From NCBI GenBank assembly GCA_019307815.1, contig JAFDIV010000031.1, forward strand, positions 1 through 36,071: 36,071 nucleotides of DNA, given 5' to 3'. The notes beneath the pieces are model-generated. The model was not told where the DNA came from. It did not search any database and worked only from the letters and a program-made list of their open reading frames with translations. Shown here piece by piece: positions 1-8,142 of the stretch. The DNA comes from Deltaproteobacteria bacterium. GTDB taxonomy: Bacteria; Desulfobacterota; DSM-4660; Desulfatiglandales; Desulfatiglandaceae. The first letter of the stretch is position 1. Each line of letters opens with the position of its first letter. The position numbers and the translations under genes are program-made.

Positions 1-54
1 GCCAGCTCTAGCAATTTTATCGAGGTTGAAATCGGTGACAGCTATTTTTTCCAT
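1..54 (-). CDS. Partial protein, N-terminus only, unidentified
   Basis: An ATG on the minus strand (complement of 52-54) opens a frame with no stop through the window edge, giving 18 residues: MEKIAVTDFNLDKIARAG. A TATAATTATA palindrome at 59-68 lies directly upstream and could serve as a -10 element, but then the leader would be almost absent and no Shine-Dalgarno sequence is visible. The start vaguely recalls the first residues of OGG/AlkA-type DNA glycosylases, but 18 residues cannot support a family call. It is divergent from the PerR-type gene. Confidence 0.4.
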   Translation of the reverse strand, partial: MEKIAVTDFNLDKIARAG

Positions 55-329
55 AAAGTATAATTATATCAGTTTGTTATTTATTGTTGCCGACAAAACG
101 TTGGGACACTAGTGATATTACATATAAAAATAACCGTGGAGTTCTGCAGCATAATTCTCTTATTCGATTAACTCGTTGATTTAACATTGAATACAAAGGT
201 ATCAAAAACTCTCTGCATATTTTGGGTAATAATCCTTCCTTAAATACTTATCAGCTATTTAAACATAATTACGACCAATCTTACTTTTTTAAAGCAATGA
301 TTTAAAACTAGCAGAACAGTAAAAAATGC
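55..329. other. AT-rich intergenic region
   Basis: This 275-base stretch is clearly more AT-rich than the flanking genes and holds no convincing open frame. The only notable element is the 10-base palindrome TATAATTATA at 59-68. I see no clear PerR/Fur box matching the consensus TTATAATNATTATAA and no stable hairpin. Confidence 0.5.
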
Positions 330-358
330 TTGACCTACCCGCGGCCAAAAAGTAGTAT
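330..358 (+). promoter_or_regulatory. Sigma-70-type promoter of the perR-cooS cluster
   Basis: TTGACC (330-335) and TAGTAT (353-358) are separated by exactly 17 bases, a good match to the sigma-70 consensus. Transcription would begin near 365. This rules out the TTG at 358 as a translation start, because it lies inside the -10 box, and supports a start at 394 or 418 for the downstream regulator. Confidence 0.65.
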
Positions 359-393
359 TGAGAACGATTACTATTAAGAGGGTGCGCCGGTCA

Positions 394-882
394 TTGAGAA
401 ATAAACAAAGATATCGTATGACAAAGCAGCGCAAGATAATTCTTGAAGAGCTGAAAAAACACGGCTCGCACCCAACCGCTGATGAGATCTATGAAAAGGT
501 AAGAAAACGATTGCCGCGAATAAGCCTGGGCACGGTTTACAGAAACCTTGATCTACTAGTTTCTGAAGGACTGATAGGAAGGCTTAAGGGCGATTATCCC
601 CAAATGCGGTTCGATCCAAGGACGGACGACCATTACCATATCACGTGCCTTAGTTGCGGAAAGATAGAAGACGCACCCATTGAGCCCTTGCAGGATCCTA
701 TACGAAATTTGGAAAATGTGGTGGGACATTTGACCAAGTATGGGGTTTTTGGGCACAAACTGGAATTTGTGGGATTTTGCTCCGAATGCCTTAAGAAACA
801 GGAGGGCTCACGCAATGAGACCCCAGAGGCAATGGAACAAGAGGAGACCCAGGGGGCTCCCAAAAGGGAGGTGAAAGCATGA
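394..882 (+). CDS. perR: Fur-family peroxide-type regulator (PerR-like)
   Basis: The product is a metal-dependent DNA-binding repressor of the Fur superfamily. An N-terminal winged helix (residues about 5-70, with the LGTVYRNLDLL recognition region) precedes a dimerisation domain. Two CxxC pairs (C85/C88 and C129/C132) form the structural zinc site. The regulatory-site residues H26, D74, H80, H82 and D93 show exactly the spacing of Bacillus subtilis PerR H37, D85, H91, H93 and D104, including the Asp that separates PerR from Fur. The family senses peroxide by iron-catalysed oxidation of the histidines. I chose TTG 394 because AGAGGG lies 11 bases upstream and a promoter -10 covers the earlier TTG at 358; ATG 418 is the alternative. 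An acidic tail follows the last CxxC. The stop overlaps the next start (ATGA), so the two genes are probably translationally coupled. Confidence 0.9.
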   Translation: MRNKQRYRMTKQRKIILEELKKHGSHPTADEIYEKVRKRLPRISLGTVYRNLDLLVSEGLIGRLKGDYPQMRFDPRTDDHYHITCLSCGKIEDAPIEPLQDPIRNLENVVGHLTKYGVFGHKLEFVGFCSECLKKQEGSRNETPEAMEQEETQGAPKREVKA

Positions 883-1070
883 CAATACCAATGCATTGCC
901 CAGGTTTTGAATCATTGAAAACCCTCAAGCCCTTCATTTGCAAATGTCCCAATTGTGGAAAGGAAAAGGAGATCTTTTCTGACGAATTTGATCGCAAACA
1001 CATCTGCTCTGGTTGTGGCCAGGAGATTGATTTTACCAAGCGTGAAATCGTGGCAGAGGCTGAAGCCTAA
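879..1070 (+). CDS. Small zinc-ribbon protein
   Basis: This 63-residue protein has two CxxC knuckles, CPNC at about residues 23-26 and CSGC at about 43-46, about 16 residues apart, plus two further cysteines (C7 and C21). That arrangement is typical of a zinc ribbon or of a rubredoxin-like metal site. It has no signal peptide or membrane segment, so it is cytoplasmic. A strong Shine-Dalgarno (GGGAGGTG) sits inside the end of perR, and the start overlaps the perR stop by four bases. Similar tiny CPGFE-type zinc ribbons occur beside redox-enzyme genes in anaerobes, as I recall. Its role is unknown; placement suggests a metal or redox accessory to PerR or to the CO dehydrogenase. Confidence 0.8.
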   Translation: MTIPMHCPGFESLKTLKPFICKCPNCGKEKEIFSDEFDRKHICSGCGQEIDFTKREIVAEAEA

Positions 1071-1223
1071 ACAGAAATCCTGGAAGACATCCTGAATCCT
1101 ATGGGAGTGGAAGTCTGGGAATTGGTACAAGTTGGGGTTTGAAAAAGGCGAATATCCTGTTAGAGGTGTGCACAAACTTCCAAGAAGGAAGCGAAAATAA
1201 ACTTAGAAGGAGGAAATAACGGA

Positions 1224-3200
1224 ATGGAAAAGGACGCAAAAAAGGCTGCTGAAAAAAAAGGATTGAATATCAGGGAAATCACGGCATGTGAAGCGACTGC
1301 CCAGATGCTTGAGCGAATGGAAAAGGATGGGGCTGAAAGTGTATTTCATAGGGCCGCTTCAATGAAGCCTTGTCCAATTGGTTCCCAATCAGCTTGCTGC
1401 AAGAACTGCTCCATGGGTCCATGCAGACTTAATGCCAAGGATCCTTACTCCAAGACAGGTGTTTGCGGTGCGACCATTGATACGATCCAGGCCAGAAATT
1501 TTGCCAGGATGGTCGCTGGTGGCGCTGCTGCGCATACTGACCACGGCATGAGCATGCTGGATGTATTCCGGGAAGTGGTTAACGGAAATATTAAAGAATT
1601 TACCATTAAAGATCCTATTAAACTTGAGGAGGTAGCTAGGGAAATCGGCATCGAGACAGAAGGACGCGAAATTAAGGATATAGCTATTGATTTGTACGAG
1701 GAACTGGAAAGGACATACACCCAGGTGGAAGGTGAAATACCATTCGCAAAACGTGTCCCTCCGAAAACTTTGGAAACGTGGAGAAAGAATGGTGTTGTTC
1801 CTCGAGGGGCTATGCGCGAGATTATGGAGCTGATGCATCGCACCCATATAGGAGTAGATCAACATTATGAAAACATAACTAAACAGTTTACCCGAACAGC
1901 GCTGTCTGATGGCTGGGGTGGTTCAATGGTTGCCACTGAAATCTCGGATATTCTTTATGGAACACCCACCCCGGTGCGTGCGGAAGTCAATATGGGATGC
2001 TTGAAAGAAGATCACGTAAACATAATTATCCACGGCCACGAGCCTAACCTTTTTGAAGCCATGCTGGAATCTGTGAATGATCCTACTCTGATCCAGGCTG
2101 CCAAAGATGCTGGAGCTGAAGGCATCAATCTCCTGGGGATGTGCTGTTCAGGTGCAGAGATGCTCATGCGTCATGGCATTCCGCATGCGGGGAATTTCCT
2201 CTCTACCGAGGTTGTAATGGCCACCGGGGCTGTGGACGCAATGGGTGTGGACGTGCAGTGCATTATGCAGGGTCTCTATAAAGCAGCCGAGTGTTATGGG
2301 ACCAAGCTGTTCACTACCAACCCGAGAGCCCATATTGAAGGCGTTGAGCACATTGAATTTGATGAGCATGAACCCCGCAAGTGCACCGACGCAATCGTAG
2401 AGATGGCCATTGTAAGGTTTAAGAATCGCAAGATCCCTATTGAGATACCCAATATAAGAAACCTTGGCATCCACGGGTTTTCGCACGAATACATCAATTA
2501 CATGTTGGGTGGAACCTTTAGGGCATCTTATGTTCCCTTGAACGACAACATCATAAATGGCCGAATTCGGGGAGTAGCAGGGGTCGTAGGCTGCACGAAC
2601 CCTAGAGTAAGGCATGACTGGGTACATGTTGAGTTGGTCAAGGAATTGATTAAAAACGACGTGCTGGTGGTTCAAACAGGTTGCTCCCAGATATCCCTAG
2701 CAAAAGCTGGGCTATATACCCCTGAAGCTGCTCACCTTGCAGGCCCTGGGTTGAGGGAAGTTTGTGAGGCTGTTGGCATGCCCCCGGTGCTTGGAGTAGG
2801 CTCCTGCGTGGACAATAGCCGTATCCTGATAGCCTGTGCAGAGATGGTCAAGACTGGGGGCCTGGGAGAAAGCATCGCTGATCTCCCGGTAGCAGGTGCA
2901 GCTCCAGAGTGGATGAGTGAAAAGGCGATTTCCATTGGACATTATTTCGTTGGATCTGGAGTTTACACGGTATTCGGTGTAACCTTCCCCATTGTGGAAG
3001 AAACTAAATTCCATAAGCTGCTCTTCGAAGGCTTAGAGGAGCTTGGATTTGGAACATGGGACTTTACGCCAGATCCATATGAAATGGCACACAAAATGAT
3101 TCAGCACATTGACAAAAAGCGCAAGGCCCTTGGTATTGACAAGGCCAGGGAACGTGTATTGTTCGACATGGCCAGCCGACGAGAAATGGAAGCGGCATAA
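1224..3200 (+). CDS. cooS: Anaerobic carbon monoxide dehydrogenase, catalytic subunit CooS
   Basis: This nickel-iron enzyme interconverts CO and CO2. At 658 residues it is close to the usual length of about 630-670. The N-terminal cysteines C50, C58, C59, C62, C67 and C81 match the B/D-cluster region. The C-cluster ligands are all visible: H272 (in HGHEP), C307/C308 (GMCCSG), C346 (VQCIMQ), C457 (GCTNPR), C487 (GCSQ) and C528 (GSCVDNSRI), so the enzyme looks intact and catalytic. Start ATG 1224 follows AGAAGGAGG. It lies 153 bases after the zinc-ribbon gene, with a strong terminator downstream, so perR, zinc ribbon and cooS may form one unit. No cooF, cooC, hydrogenase or acetyl-CoA synthase genes are in the window, so its electron partner and nickel-insertion factor must be encoded elsewhere. 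Confidence 0.97.
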   Translation: MEKDAKKAAEKKGLNIREITACEATAQMLERMEKDGAESVFHRAASMKPCPIGSQSACCKNCSMGPCRLNAKDPYSKTGVCGATIDTIQARNFARMVAGGAAAHTDHGMSMLDVFREVVNGNIKEFTIKDPIKLEEVAREIGIETEGREIKDIAIDLYEELERTYTQVEGEIPFAKRVPPKTLETWRKNGVVPRGAMREIMELMHRTHIGVDQHYENITKQFTRTALSDGWGGSMVATEISDILYGTPTPVRAEVNMGCLKEDHVNIIIHGHEPNLFEAMLESVNDPTLIQAAKDAGAEGINLLGMCCSGAEMLMRHGIPHAGNFLSTEVVMATGAVDAMGVDVQCIMQGLYKAAECYGTKLFTTNPRAHIEGVEHIEFDEHEPRKCTDAIVEMAIVRFKNRKIPIEIPNIRNLGIHGFSHEYINYMLGGTFRASYVPLNDNIINGRIRGVAGVVGCTNPRVRHDWVHVELVKELIKNDVLVVQTGCSQISLAKAGLYTPEAAHLAGPGLREVCEAVGMPPVLGVGSCVDNSRILIACAEMVKTGGLGESIADLPVAGAAPEWMSEKAISIGHYFVGSGVYTVFGVTFPIVEETKFHKLLFEGLEELGFGTWDFTPDPYEMAHKMIQHIDKKRKALGIDKARERVLFDMASRREMEAA

Positions 3201-3230
3201 GATTCAAGCCAAATCACCGAAATAGATATT

Positions 3231-3273
3231 TGCCCGGCCTCCTAGCCTAAAAGGGGGCCGGGCAGTCTTTTTT
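3231..3273 (+). terminator. Intrinsic terminator after cooS
   Basis: A perfect 9-base GC-rich stem, TGCCCGGCC (3231-3239) with GGCCGGGCA (3256-3264), is followed by GTCTTTTTT. It lies 30 bases after the cooS stop and is a textbook Rho-independent terminator. Confidence 0.92.
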
Positions 3274-3635
3274 AGGCCTATTCCCTGAGCTCTCATACAG
3301 ACTGCCCGGATTAGATTCCCAAAAATCACGATTGTTTACTGCGCAGCGGGTCACAAGCACGCGCCCTTCCAGCCAAAGGCTTTACATCCCCACTCCCTTA
3401 GCGCCCTTATGGAAAAATAATAATTCATGATATAGGACTCTGCGCCTAGACACTAGATCTTCCTTATGGTAAACATAAATATAGCCCTTTAAAATTGGCT
3501 TGCAATCCCTAGGGGCCGAGTTTGAAATTAGGTCAAAAAATAGGAGCCCTTCTTGTTGGTGAAAAGGGCTGACATGTACTGGGTAAAGAAAACATAGCTG
3601 GAAGCTCTGCTTTTTTCGAGCACGGGACGGTGAGA
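3274..3635. other. Intergenic region without a gene
   Basis: These 360 bases between the cooS terminator and the PAS sensor hold no supported frame. A short hairpin, GCCCTT with AAGGGC (about 3546-3569), lacks a T-tract. The minus strand around 3350-3415 has a fragment reminiscent of a c-di-GMP-I riboswitch half, which I rejected. I found no clear promoter for the downstream gene. Confidence 0.4.
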
Positions 3636-4715
3636 ATGAAAAAAAAATCCCGCAAAGAGGATCAAAAACAGCATCATCAAAATCAAGCGGTTATCTGTCA
3701 AGGCCCTGAGGATCCCAAATTCTTTTCGAATCTCTTTACTAATTCCCCTATTGGCATTTACATAATCCAAAATGGACACTTTCGCCTAGTGAACCCCGAA
3801 TTTCAGAGGATTTCCGGTTACAGTGAAAACGAACTTCTCACCATGACCCCCAGGGATATTGTTTTTCCTGATGACTGGGATAGGGTCAGAGAAAATGCCG
3901 TGAAAATGTTAAAGGGTCAACGATCTTCACCATATGTATTCAGGGTCATTGATAAGGCTAGGGATATTAAATGGATCATCGAATCGGTCTCATCCATCTG
4001 CTATGAAGGTGAAAGGGCCACCCTTGGATACTTCATGGACACTACCGAGCACGAAAGGGCCAAAGAAGCGCTTCGGATCTCCGAAGAAAAGTTTAACAAG
4101 GCCTTCCGCTCCAGTCCTGAATGGTTCGTGATCACCACACTTGATGACGGATTCTATCTTGACGTAAACGATGCCTTCCTCCGAACCACTGGATACAAAC
4201 GAGAGGAAGTTATTGGCCGCACTTCCAAAGAGCTGGGCATATGGGCTAAGCCCAAGGAACGCGAGGAAATGGTGCGAATTCTCAAAAGGGATGGGGCTGT
4301 GCGAAATATGGAGGTCACCTTCCGAATGAAATCAGGAGAAATTCGCCATGTGCTCTGGTCTGCAGAAGTTATTGATTACGGGGGTGAAAAATGCCTTTTA
4401 GCCGTAACACGAGACATCACACCCCTGAAACAGGCCGAAGAAGAAAGGGTTCAAAGGGAGAAATTACAAGTACTTCTTGAAACGGCTGGTGCCACATGCC
4501 ATGAGCTTAATCAGCCCCTTCAATTTATCTATTATCTATTGGATGAATTGGAGAACCAGGATCCAGACAGTCCGATCATTCGAGACCTCAAAAAACAATG
4601 TGACCGTATAAAAGAAATTACCCGCAAAATGGACAACATTACTACTTATGAAGCCACAGACTATGTTAGGGGCTCACGAATTATTGACATCCACAAGGCC
4701 TGCAAAGAATCTTAG
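3636..4715 (+). CDS. Double-PAS sensor with DHp-like helix, no ATPase domain
   Basis: This soluble sensor of 359 residues has two PAS domains, at about residues 28-145 (with HFRLVNPEFQRISGYS) and 152-268 (with YLDVNDAFLRTTGYK). A dimerisation/H-box segment GATCHELNQPLQ follows, with its histidine at residue 289. The protein then ends after about 70 residues with ITTYEATDYVRG and IIDIHKA. The HATPase_c domain (N, G1 and G2 boxes) is absent, and the gene stops normally, so this does not look like a truncation at a break. It cannot autophosphorylate by itself and could be a phosphoacceptor partner or signalling adaptor. GGGACGG upstream favours ATG 3636 over the overlapping GTG 3630. It converges on the synthetase gene with a 35-base gap. 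The ligand is unknown. Confidence 0.8.
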   Translation: MKKKSRKEDQKQHHQNQAVICQGPEDPKFFSNLFTNSPIGIYIIQNGHFRLVNPEFQRISGYSENELLTMTPRDIVFPDDWDRVRENAVKMLKGQRSSPYVFRVIDKARDIKWIIESVSSICYEGERATLGYFMDTTEHERAKEALRISEEKFNKAFRSSPEWFVITTLDDGFYLDVNDAFLRTTGYKREEVIGRTSKELGIWAKPKEREEMVRILKRDGAVRNMEVTFRMKSGEIRHVLWSAEVIDYGGEKCLLAVTRDITPLKQAEEERVQREKLQVLLETAGATCHELNQPLQFIYYLLDELENQDPDSPIIRDLKKQCDRIKEITRKMDNITTYEATDYVRGSRIIDIHKACKES

Positions 4716-4750
4716 TCTTTGACCCTCTTAACAAAAGCGTCCTCAACCCC

Positions 4751-6892
4751 CTAATTTTCTTCTTTTAGCAGAATCCTGGCATCAACCACCCTTGCCCCTT
4801 TATTGTATACGATAATAGGATTAAGGTCGATTTCCTGAATATCAGGATATGCTTCCACCAGATCAGAGCAAAGCACAAGGAGTCTTCTTAGAGCCTTCTT
4901 ATCATATGGAGGATTCCCTCTTACTCCATCTAATATGGGAGCGGACCTGATCTCCTCCATCATCTTCTTGGCCGAGACCGATGAGATGGGAAGAACACGG
5001 AATGAGACATCCTTCAACACCTCTACCATGATTCCCCCGACCCCAAACATAATGATTGGTCCAAACTGATCATCAATCTTTGTCCCTATGATAACCTCCA
5101 GATCCGGCTCAGCCATAGGGCAAACTAGCACGCCTCGGATGTCGGCATCTGGTTTGAACCGCTTGGCATTATCGATCACTTCATTAAACGTGCGGATGAT
5201 CTCATCTTCCGCTTTCAGGCCCAACTTCACCCCTCCTACATCACTCTTGTGAAGGATATCTGGAGAGACAATTTTCAGGGCCACCTGCCCCCCCATTTCC
5301 CGAGCGAAACGCACTGCATCCTCTGCTGTAGTAGCTAATTTATCTTCAGATACCGGTGCCCCGTGGAGTCTCAAAAGGGCCTTGGCCTCGTGCTCTAGGA
5401 GCAAGCGACGACCGTATTTTCTGGCATCCTCTATGATCTTCCTGCCAGCGGGCTTGGCCTTGGCACCCCAATTCAACACAAAATTCACCTTTGCATGGTA
5501 CTCATTCAAATAGCTTCCTCGTTCGGCCAAAACGCCGATACATTTGCAGGCCACATTGAGAGAGTCATATACAGGTATATTGTAATATCGAAGGAGTTCA
5601 ATGGGGTGTGTATTCTTGGAACTGTAAAGACTATGGACTACAATTGGCTTGTTTCGTTTTCTCACTATTTTTCCCAACCTGTGGGCCGCATCCTCTTCAA
5701 TGAGAGTAAGGCTTTCTGCAAAGCGTATACCATAGCCTCCAAAAAGTCCTACAATCAAAAGCCCCCCAACCTCATGATCATTGAGCATAATTTTGGCACA
5801 ATCTGCGAAAACAGAGGGATCTGCATCTGCTCCGCCTGCCACATCTACTGGATTTCTAACCGAGGCAGTAAAAGGGAGTATTTCCTTTAGTCTTGCCTGG
5901 GTTTTCTTACTGAGTTCGGGAATCCTCACACCTAAATCAGTCAGGATATCAGCAGCAATGGTGGCGTGCCCCCCACCATCGGCAAGAATGGCCACGCTGT
6001 TGTTCTTTATGGGTGGTAAGCTGGAAAGGCACTCAGCGGCTGGAAAAAGCTCATCAGGGTTTTCAATAACAATGATTCCCGCCCGTTCAAAGGCTGAATG
6101 GGCTACCTCGGACATGCCAGCTAATGATCCGGTGTGGGAACCTGCCGACTGCTTACCGGCTGCTGAACGTCCACTCTTGAGCAATATAATTGGCTTTTGA
6201 AGGGTGGTGCGATATGCCTGTTGAAGAAACTTCCGCCCCTCGCTCATTCCCTCCACATACATAAGAACTGCTTTGGTATCCGGGTCATTACCAAAGAACT
6301 CGAGGTATTCGTGGAACTTTACATCAGACTCATTTCCCACTCCCACATAGTAAGAAAAGCCCTTCTGGCTCTTCACACTGGCCTCGGTTATAAGAGAAAG
6401 GGCCATATTCCCACTTTGGCTCACAAGGGCAATATCACCCTTTGGTACATCGCGTATACCCACTAGGTTAAGATTGTTTTTTAGGTTCATCATGCCAGAG
6501 GTATTTGGCCCAATCAGCCTCACATGATACTTCCTACCGACCTCCAGCATCTCTTGCTCGAGCTTCTTTCCCTCAACGCCAAGCTCCCTGAACCCCCCAG
6601 CAATAATAACCGCGCCCTTAACCCCCTTTTTGCCACAGTCCTCGATAATGGCTGGCACTGTTCTGGCCGGGGTCGTAATAAGGGCTAGATCCACTGGCTC
6701 CTCAATATCCGATACCTTGGGGTAACACTTGAACCCCAGCACGCTCTTTTCTTTGGGGTTGACTGGATAGATCTTACCTTCAAATTGCTGATCAAGTAAC
6801 GTCTTTATGGCCTGATAGCCCCTTTTGGTTGGATTCCTAGATGCGCCCACGATGGCCACTGAAGCAGCATTTAACACCCTATCAAGACTCAT
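4751..6892 (-). CDS. Acyl/acetyl-CoA synthetase (ADP-forming), fused alpha-beta
   Basis: The enzyme couples cleavage of an acyl-CoA to ATP synthesis from ADP and phosphate, giving the free acid. The 713-residue chain carries the whole alpha-beta fusion: CoA-binding Rossmann domain (about 5-135), succinyl-CoA-ligase-like domain (about 150-290), a third ligase domain (about 300-450) and a C-terminal ATP-grasp domain (about 490-710). The two relay histidines are present, H253 in SHTGSLAG and H548 in LHKSDVGGV. The start follows AAGGGAG in the leader. The family also includes propionyl-, aryl- and other acyl-CoA ligases and some protein acetyltransferases. There is no fused GNAT domain here, so a metabolic ligase is preferred; the acyl substrate cannot be read from sequence. 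Confidence 0.88.
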   Translation of the reverse strand: MSLDRVLNAASVAIVGASRNPTKRGYQAIKTLLDQQFEGKIYPVNPKEKSVLGFKCYPKVSDIEEPVDLALITTPARTVPAIIEDCGKKGVKGAVIIAGGFRELGVEGKKLEQEMLEVGRKYHVRLIGPNTSGMMNLKNNLNLVGIRDVPKGDIALVSQSGNMALSLITEASVKSQKGFSYYVGVGNESDVKFHEYLEFFGNDPDTKAVLMYVEGMSEGRKFLQQAYRTTLQKPIILLKSGRSAAGKQSAGSHTGSLAGMSEVAHSAFERAGIIVIENPDELFPAAECLSSLPPIKNNSVAILADGGGHATIAADILTDLGVRIPELSKKTQARLKEILPFTASVRNPVDVAGGADADPSVFADCAKIMLNDHEVGGLLIVGLFGGYGIRFAESLTLIEEDAAHRLGKIVRKRNKPIVVHSLYSSKNTHPIELLRYYNIPVYDSLNVACKCIGVLAERGSYLNEYHAKVNFVLNWGAKAKPAGRKIIEDARKYGRRLLLEHEAKALLRLHGAPVSEDKLATTAEDAVRFAREMGGQVALKIVSPDILHKSDVGGVKLGLKAEDEIIRTFNEVIDNAKRFKPDADIRGVLVCPMAEPDLEVIIGTKIDDQFGPIIMFGVGGIMVEVLKDVSFRVLPISSVSAKKMMEEIRSAPILDGVRGNPPYDKKALRRLLVLCSDLVEAYPDIQEIDLNPIIVYNKGARVVDARILLKEEN

Positions 6893-7350
6893 CGTTTTTC
6901 TCCCTTGTCATTCCCAAAAACCAAAATTGACTTCTTTCCATAGATAGGGGAACGGGATGTTCTCCCTGCCTGCCCTACCCAGTAGTCAGCCTACCTACGG
7001 CTTTGTATTAACTCACCCAAATAATTAAACGCAGATCATAAAATCGATTTGTTTTGGACAGCTATGCCTGAAAACATTTTGCCGGTTTTATACTCTATGG
7101 TCCAAGCCATATGCTTTTTCTGCCCAACCTTAAGATGTGGTTCTTTACCATCTATTATACTCGCTGTAAACCAAAATGCAGTTGCTCCATTGCAACTGCA
7201 AAGACATCCTATTAAACCACTGTTCACAGTATTGGGACTCGCCATTGCCTCTATCTGAACACAGAGGGAATCAAAATTCTCTTTACGATTTCTTTGAATC
7301 CTTGCTTACCGGCCCTTTTTTGTTTTAGTATAGACAATCATTATCTCATC
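6893..7350. other. Intergenic region between synthetase and acyltransferase genes
   Basis: About 460 bases separate these divergent genes. Part may be coding on the minus strand (7036-7245, listed separately, low confidence). I see no repeat, no strong hairpin with a T-tract and no unambiguous promoter. Confidence 0.35.
7036..7245 (-). CDS. Possible small hypothetical protein (69 aa)
   Basis: An ATG at 7245 is preceded by AGAGG four bases upstream. It opens a 69-residue frame with a short hydrophobic, cysteine-containing N-terminus (GLIGCLCSCNGATAFWF) and a polar, lysine-rich second half (for example KEPHLKVGQKKHMAW). The composition looks more protein-like than the opposite frame, which covers almost the same bases. 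I recognise no family. It could equally be chance. Confidence 0.25.
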   Translation of the reverse strand: MASPNTVNSGLIGCLCSCNGATAFWFTASIIDGKEPHLKVGQKKHMAWTIEYKTGKMFSGIAVQNKSIL

Positions 7351-8088
7351 ATGGAACCTAAATCCCAAAAAAAATCCGTGCTCCGGTGGTATGACCACTT
7401 GTTATTGAAAATCTTGCCACCATTTGTGGCCTTTCTCATCAGATTGCTTCTGGTAACATGTCGCGAAATCAGAGTCGAGGGCAAGAGAAAGGCAGAAGAT
7501 GCCATCTCAAAAGCAGGTGGCAGGTCTGTATTTGCTGCCTGGCACCAGAGGGTCGCTTACCTTGTGCGTCATTTGAGAGGCAAACCCATTGTGGTCATGG
7601 TTAGTCAAAGCAGGGATGGGGAATATGGCGCGGCCCTAGCCAGGCTACTAGGTTTTAGGTCTGTTCGGGGCTCCTCTACTAGAGGTGGATCTGAGGCCTT
7701 AAGGGAATTGACCGAGAAAGTCATTCAAGGAGCATGGGGGGGAATGGTTGTAGACGGGCCCTTGGGGCCACCGAGGGTGCCAAAAATTGGTGCCATGGTC
7801 ATGGCCAGAAACGCACATGCTCCCGTACTAGGAGTTTCATGGGGAGCTGATAGGTGCTGGATTTTGAATAGTTGGGACAGGTTTATGATTCCCAAGCCTT
7901 TTGCTCGGGTCGTTGTAAAGTACGCGCGACCTATCACTATCCCCACTACAGCGGATGGTGATAAACTCGAAGAGTATCGAGCCCTACTTGAAAAAGAACT
8001 TAATGATGCAACCCGCTGGTGTGACCAATTCTTCGGTGTGGAAAGGCCGTGGAAGAAGGAGCTAAAGAAGTTAGGAGGAAGAAGTTAG
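7351..8088 (+). CDS. DUF374 / lysophospholipid acyltransferase-family protein
   Basis: This is a membrane-associated acyltransferase-like protein of 245 residues with DUF374 features. A hydrophobic N-terminal helix (LLLKILPPFVAFLIRLLL) is followed by the WHQR box, SQSRDGEYGAALARLLG, GSSTRGGSEALRE and DGPLGPPRVPKIGAM, which parallel the HX4D-type and glycerophosphate-binding blocks of PlsC relatives. Members are often linked to lipid A or phospholipid modification in Gram-negative bacteria. The exact acceptor is unknown. ATG 7351 fits the family start; the in-frame TTG at 7294 would add 19 unusual residues. Neither has a clear Shine-Dalgarno. It stands alone and converges on dnaJ. Confidence 0.8.
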   Translation: MEPKSQKKSVLRWYDHLLLKILPPFVAFLIRLLLVTCREIRVEGKRKAEDAISKAGGRSVFAAWHQRVAYLVRHLRGKPIVVMVSQSRDGEYGAALARLLGFRSVRGSSTRGGSEALRELTEKVIQGAWGGMVVDGPLGPPRVPKIGAMVMARNAHAPVLGVSWGADRCWILNSWDRFMIPKPFARVVVKYARPITIPTTADGDKLEEYRALLEKELNDATRWCDQFFGVERPWKKELKKLGGRS

Positions 8089-8142
8089 AAGGGAGGGCTG
8101 TTCACTGCCAACTCTCAGAACACACTGAATGGCTGGCTTCCC

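Noticed and set aside
1389..2675. Long minus-strand frames inside cooS (158 and 175 residues)
   Set aside because: They are antisense shadows of a clearly conserved enzyme and show no family features.
3350..3415. Minus-strand stretch resembling a c-di-GMP-I (GEMM) riboswitch half (GAGTGGGGATGTAAAGCC)
   Set aside because: The conserved GGCAAACC and GAAA tetraloop parts are missing, and no minus-strand gene lies downstream; the 3' end of cooS is convergent.
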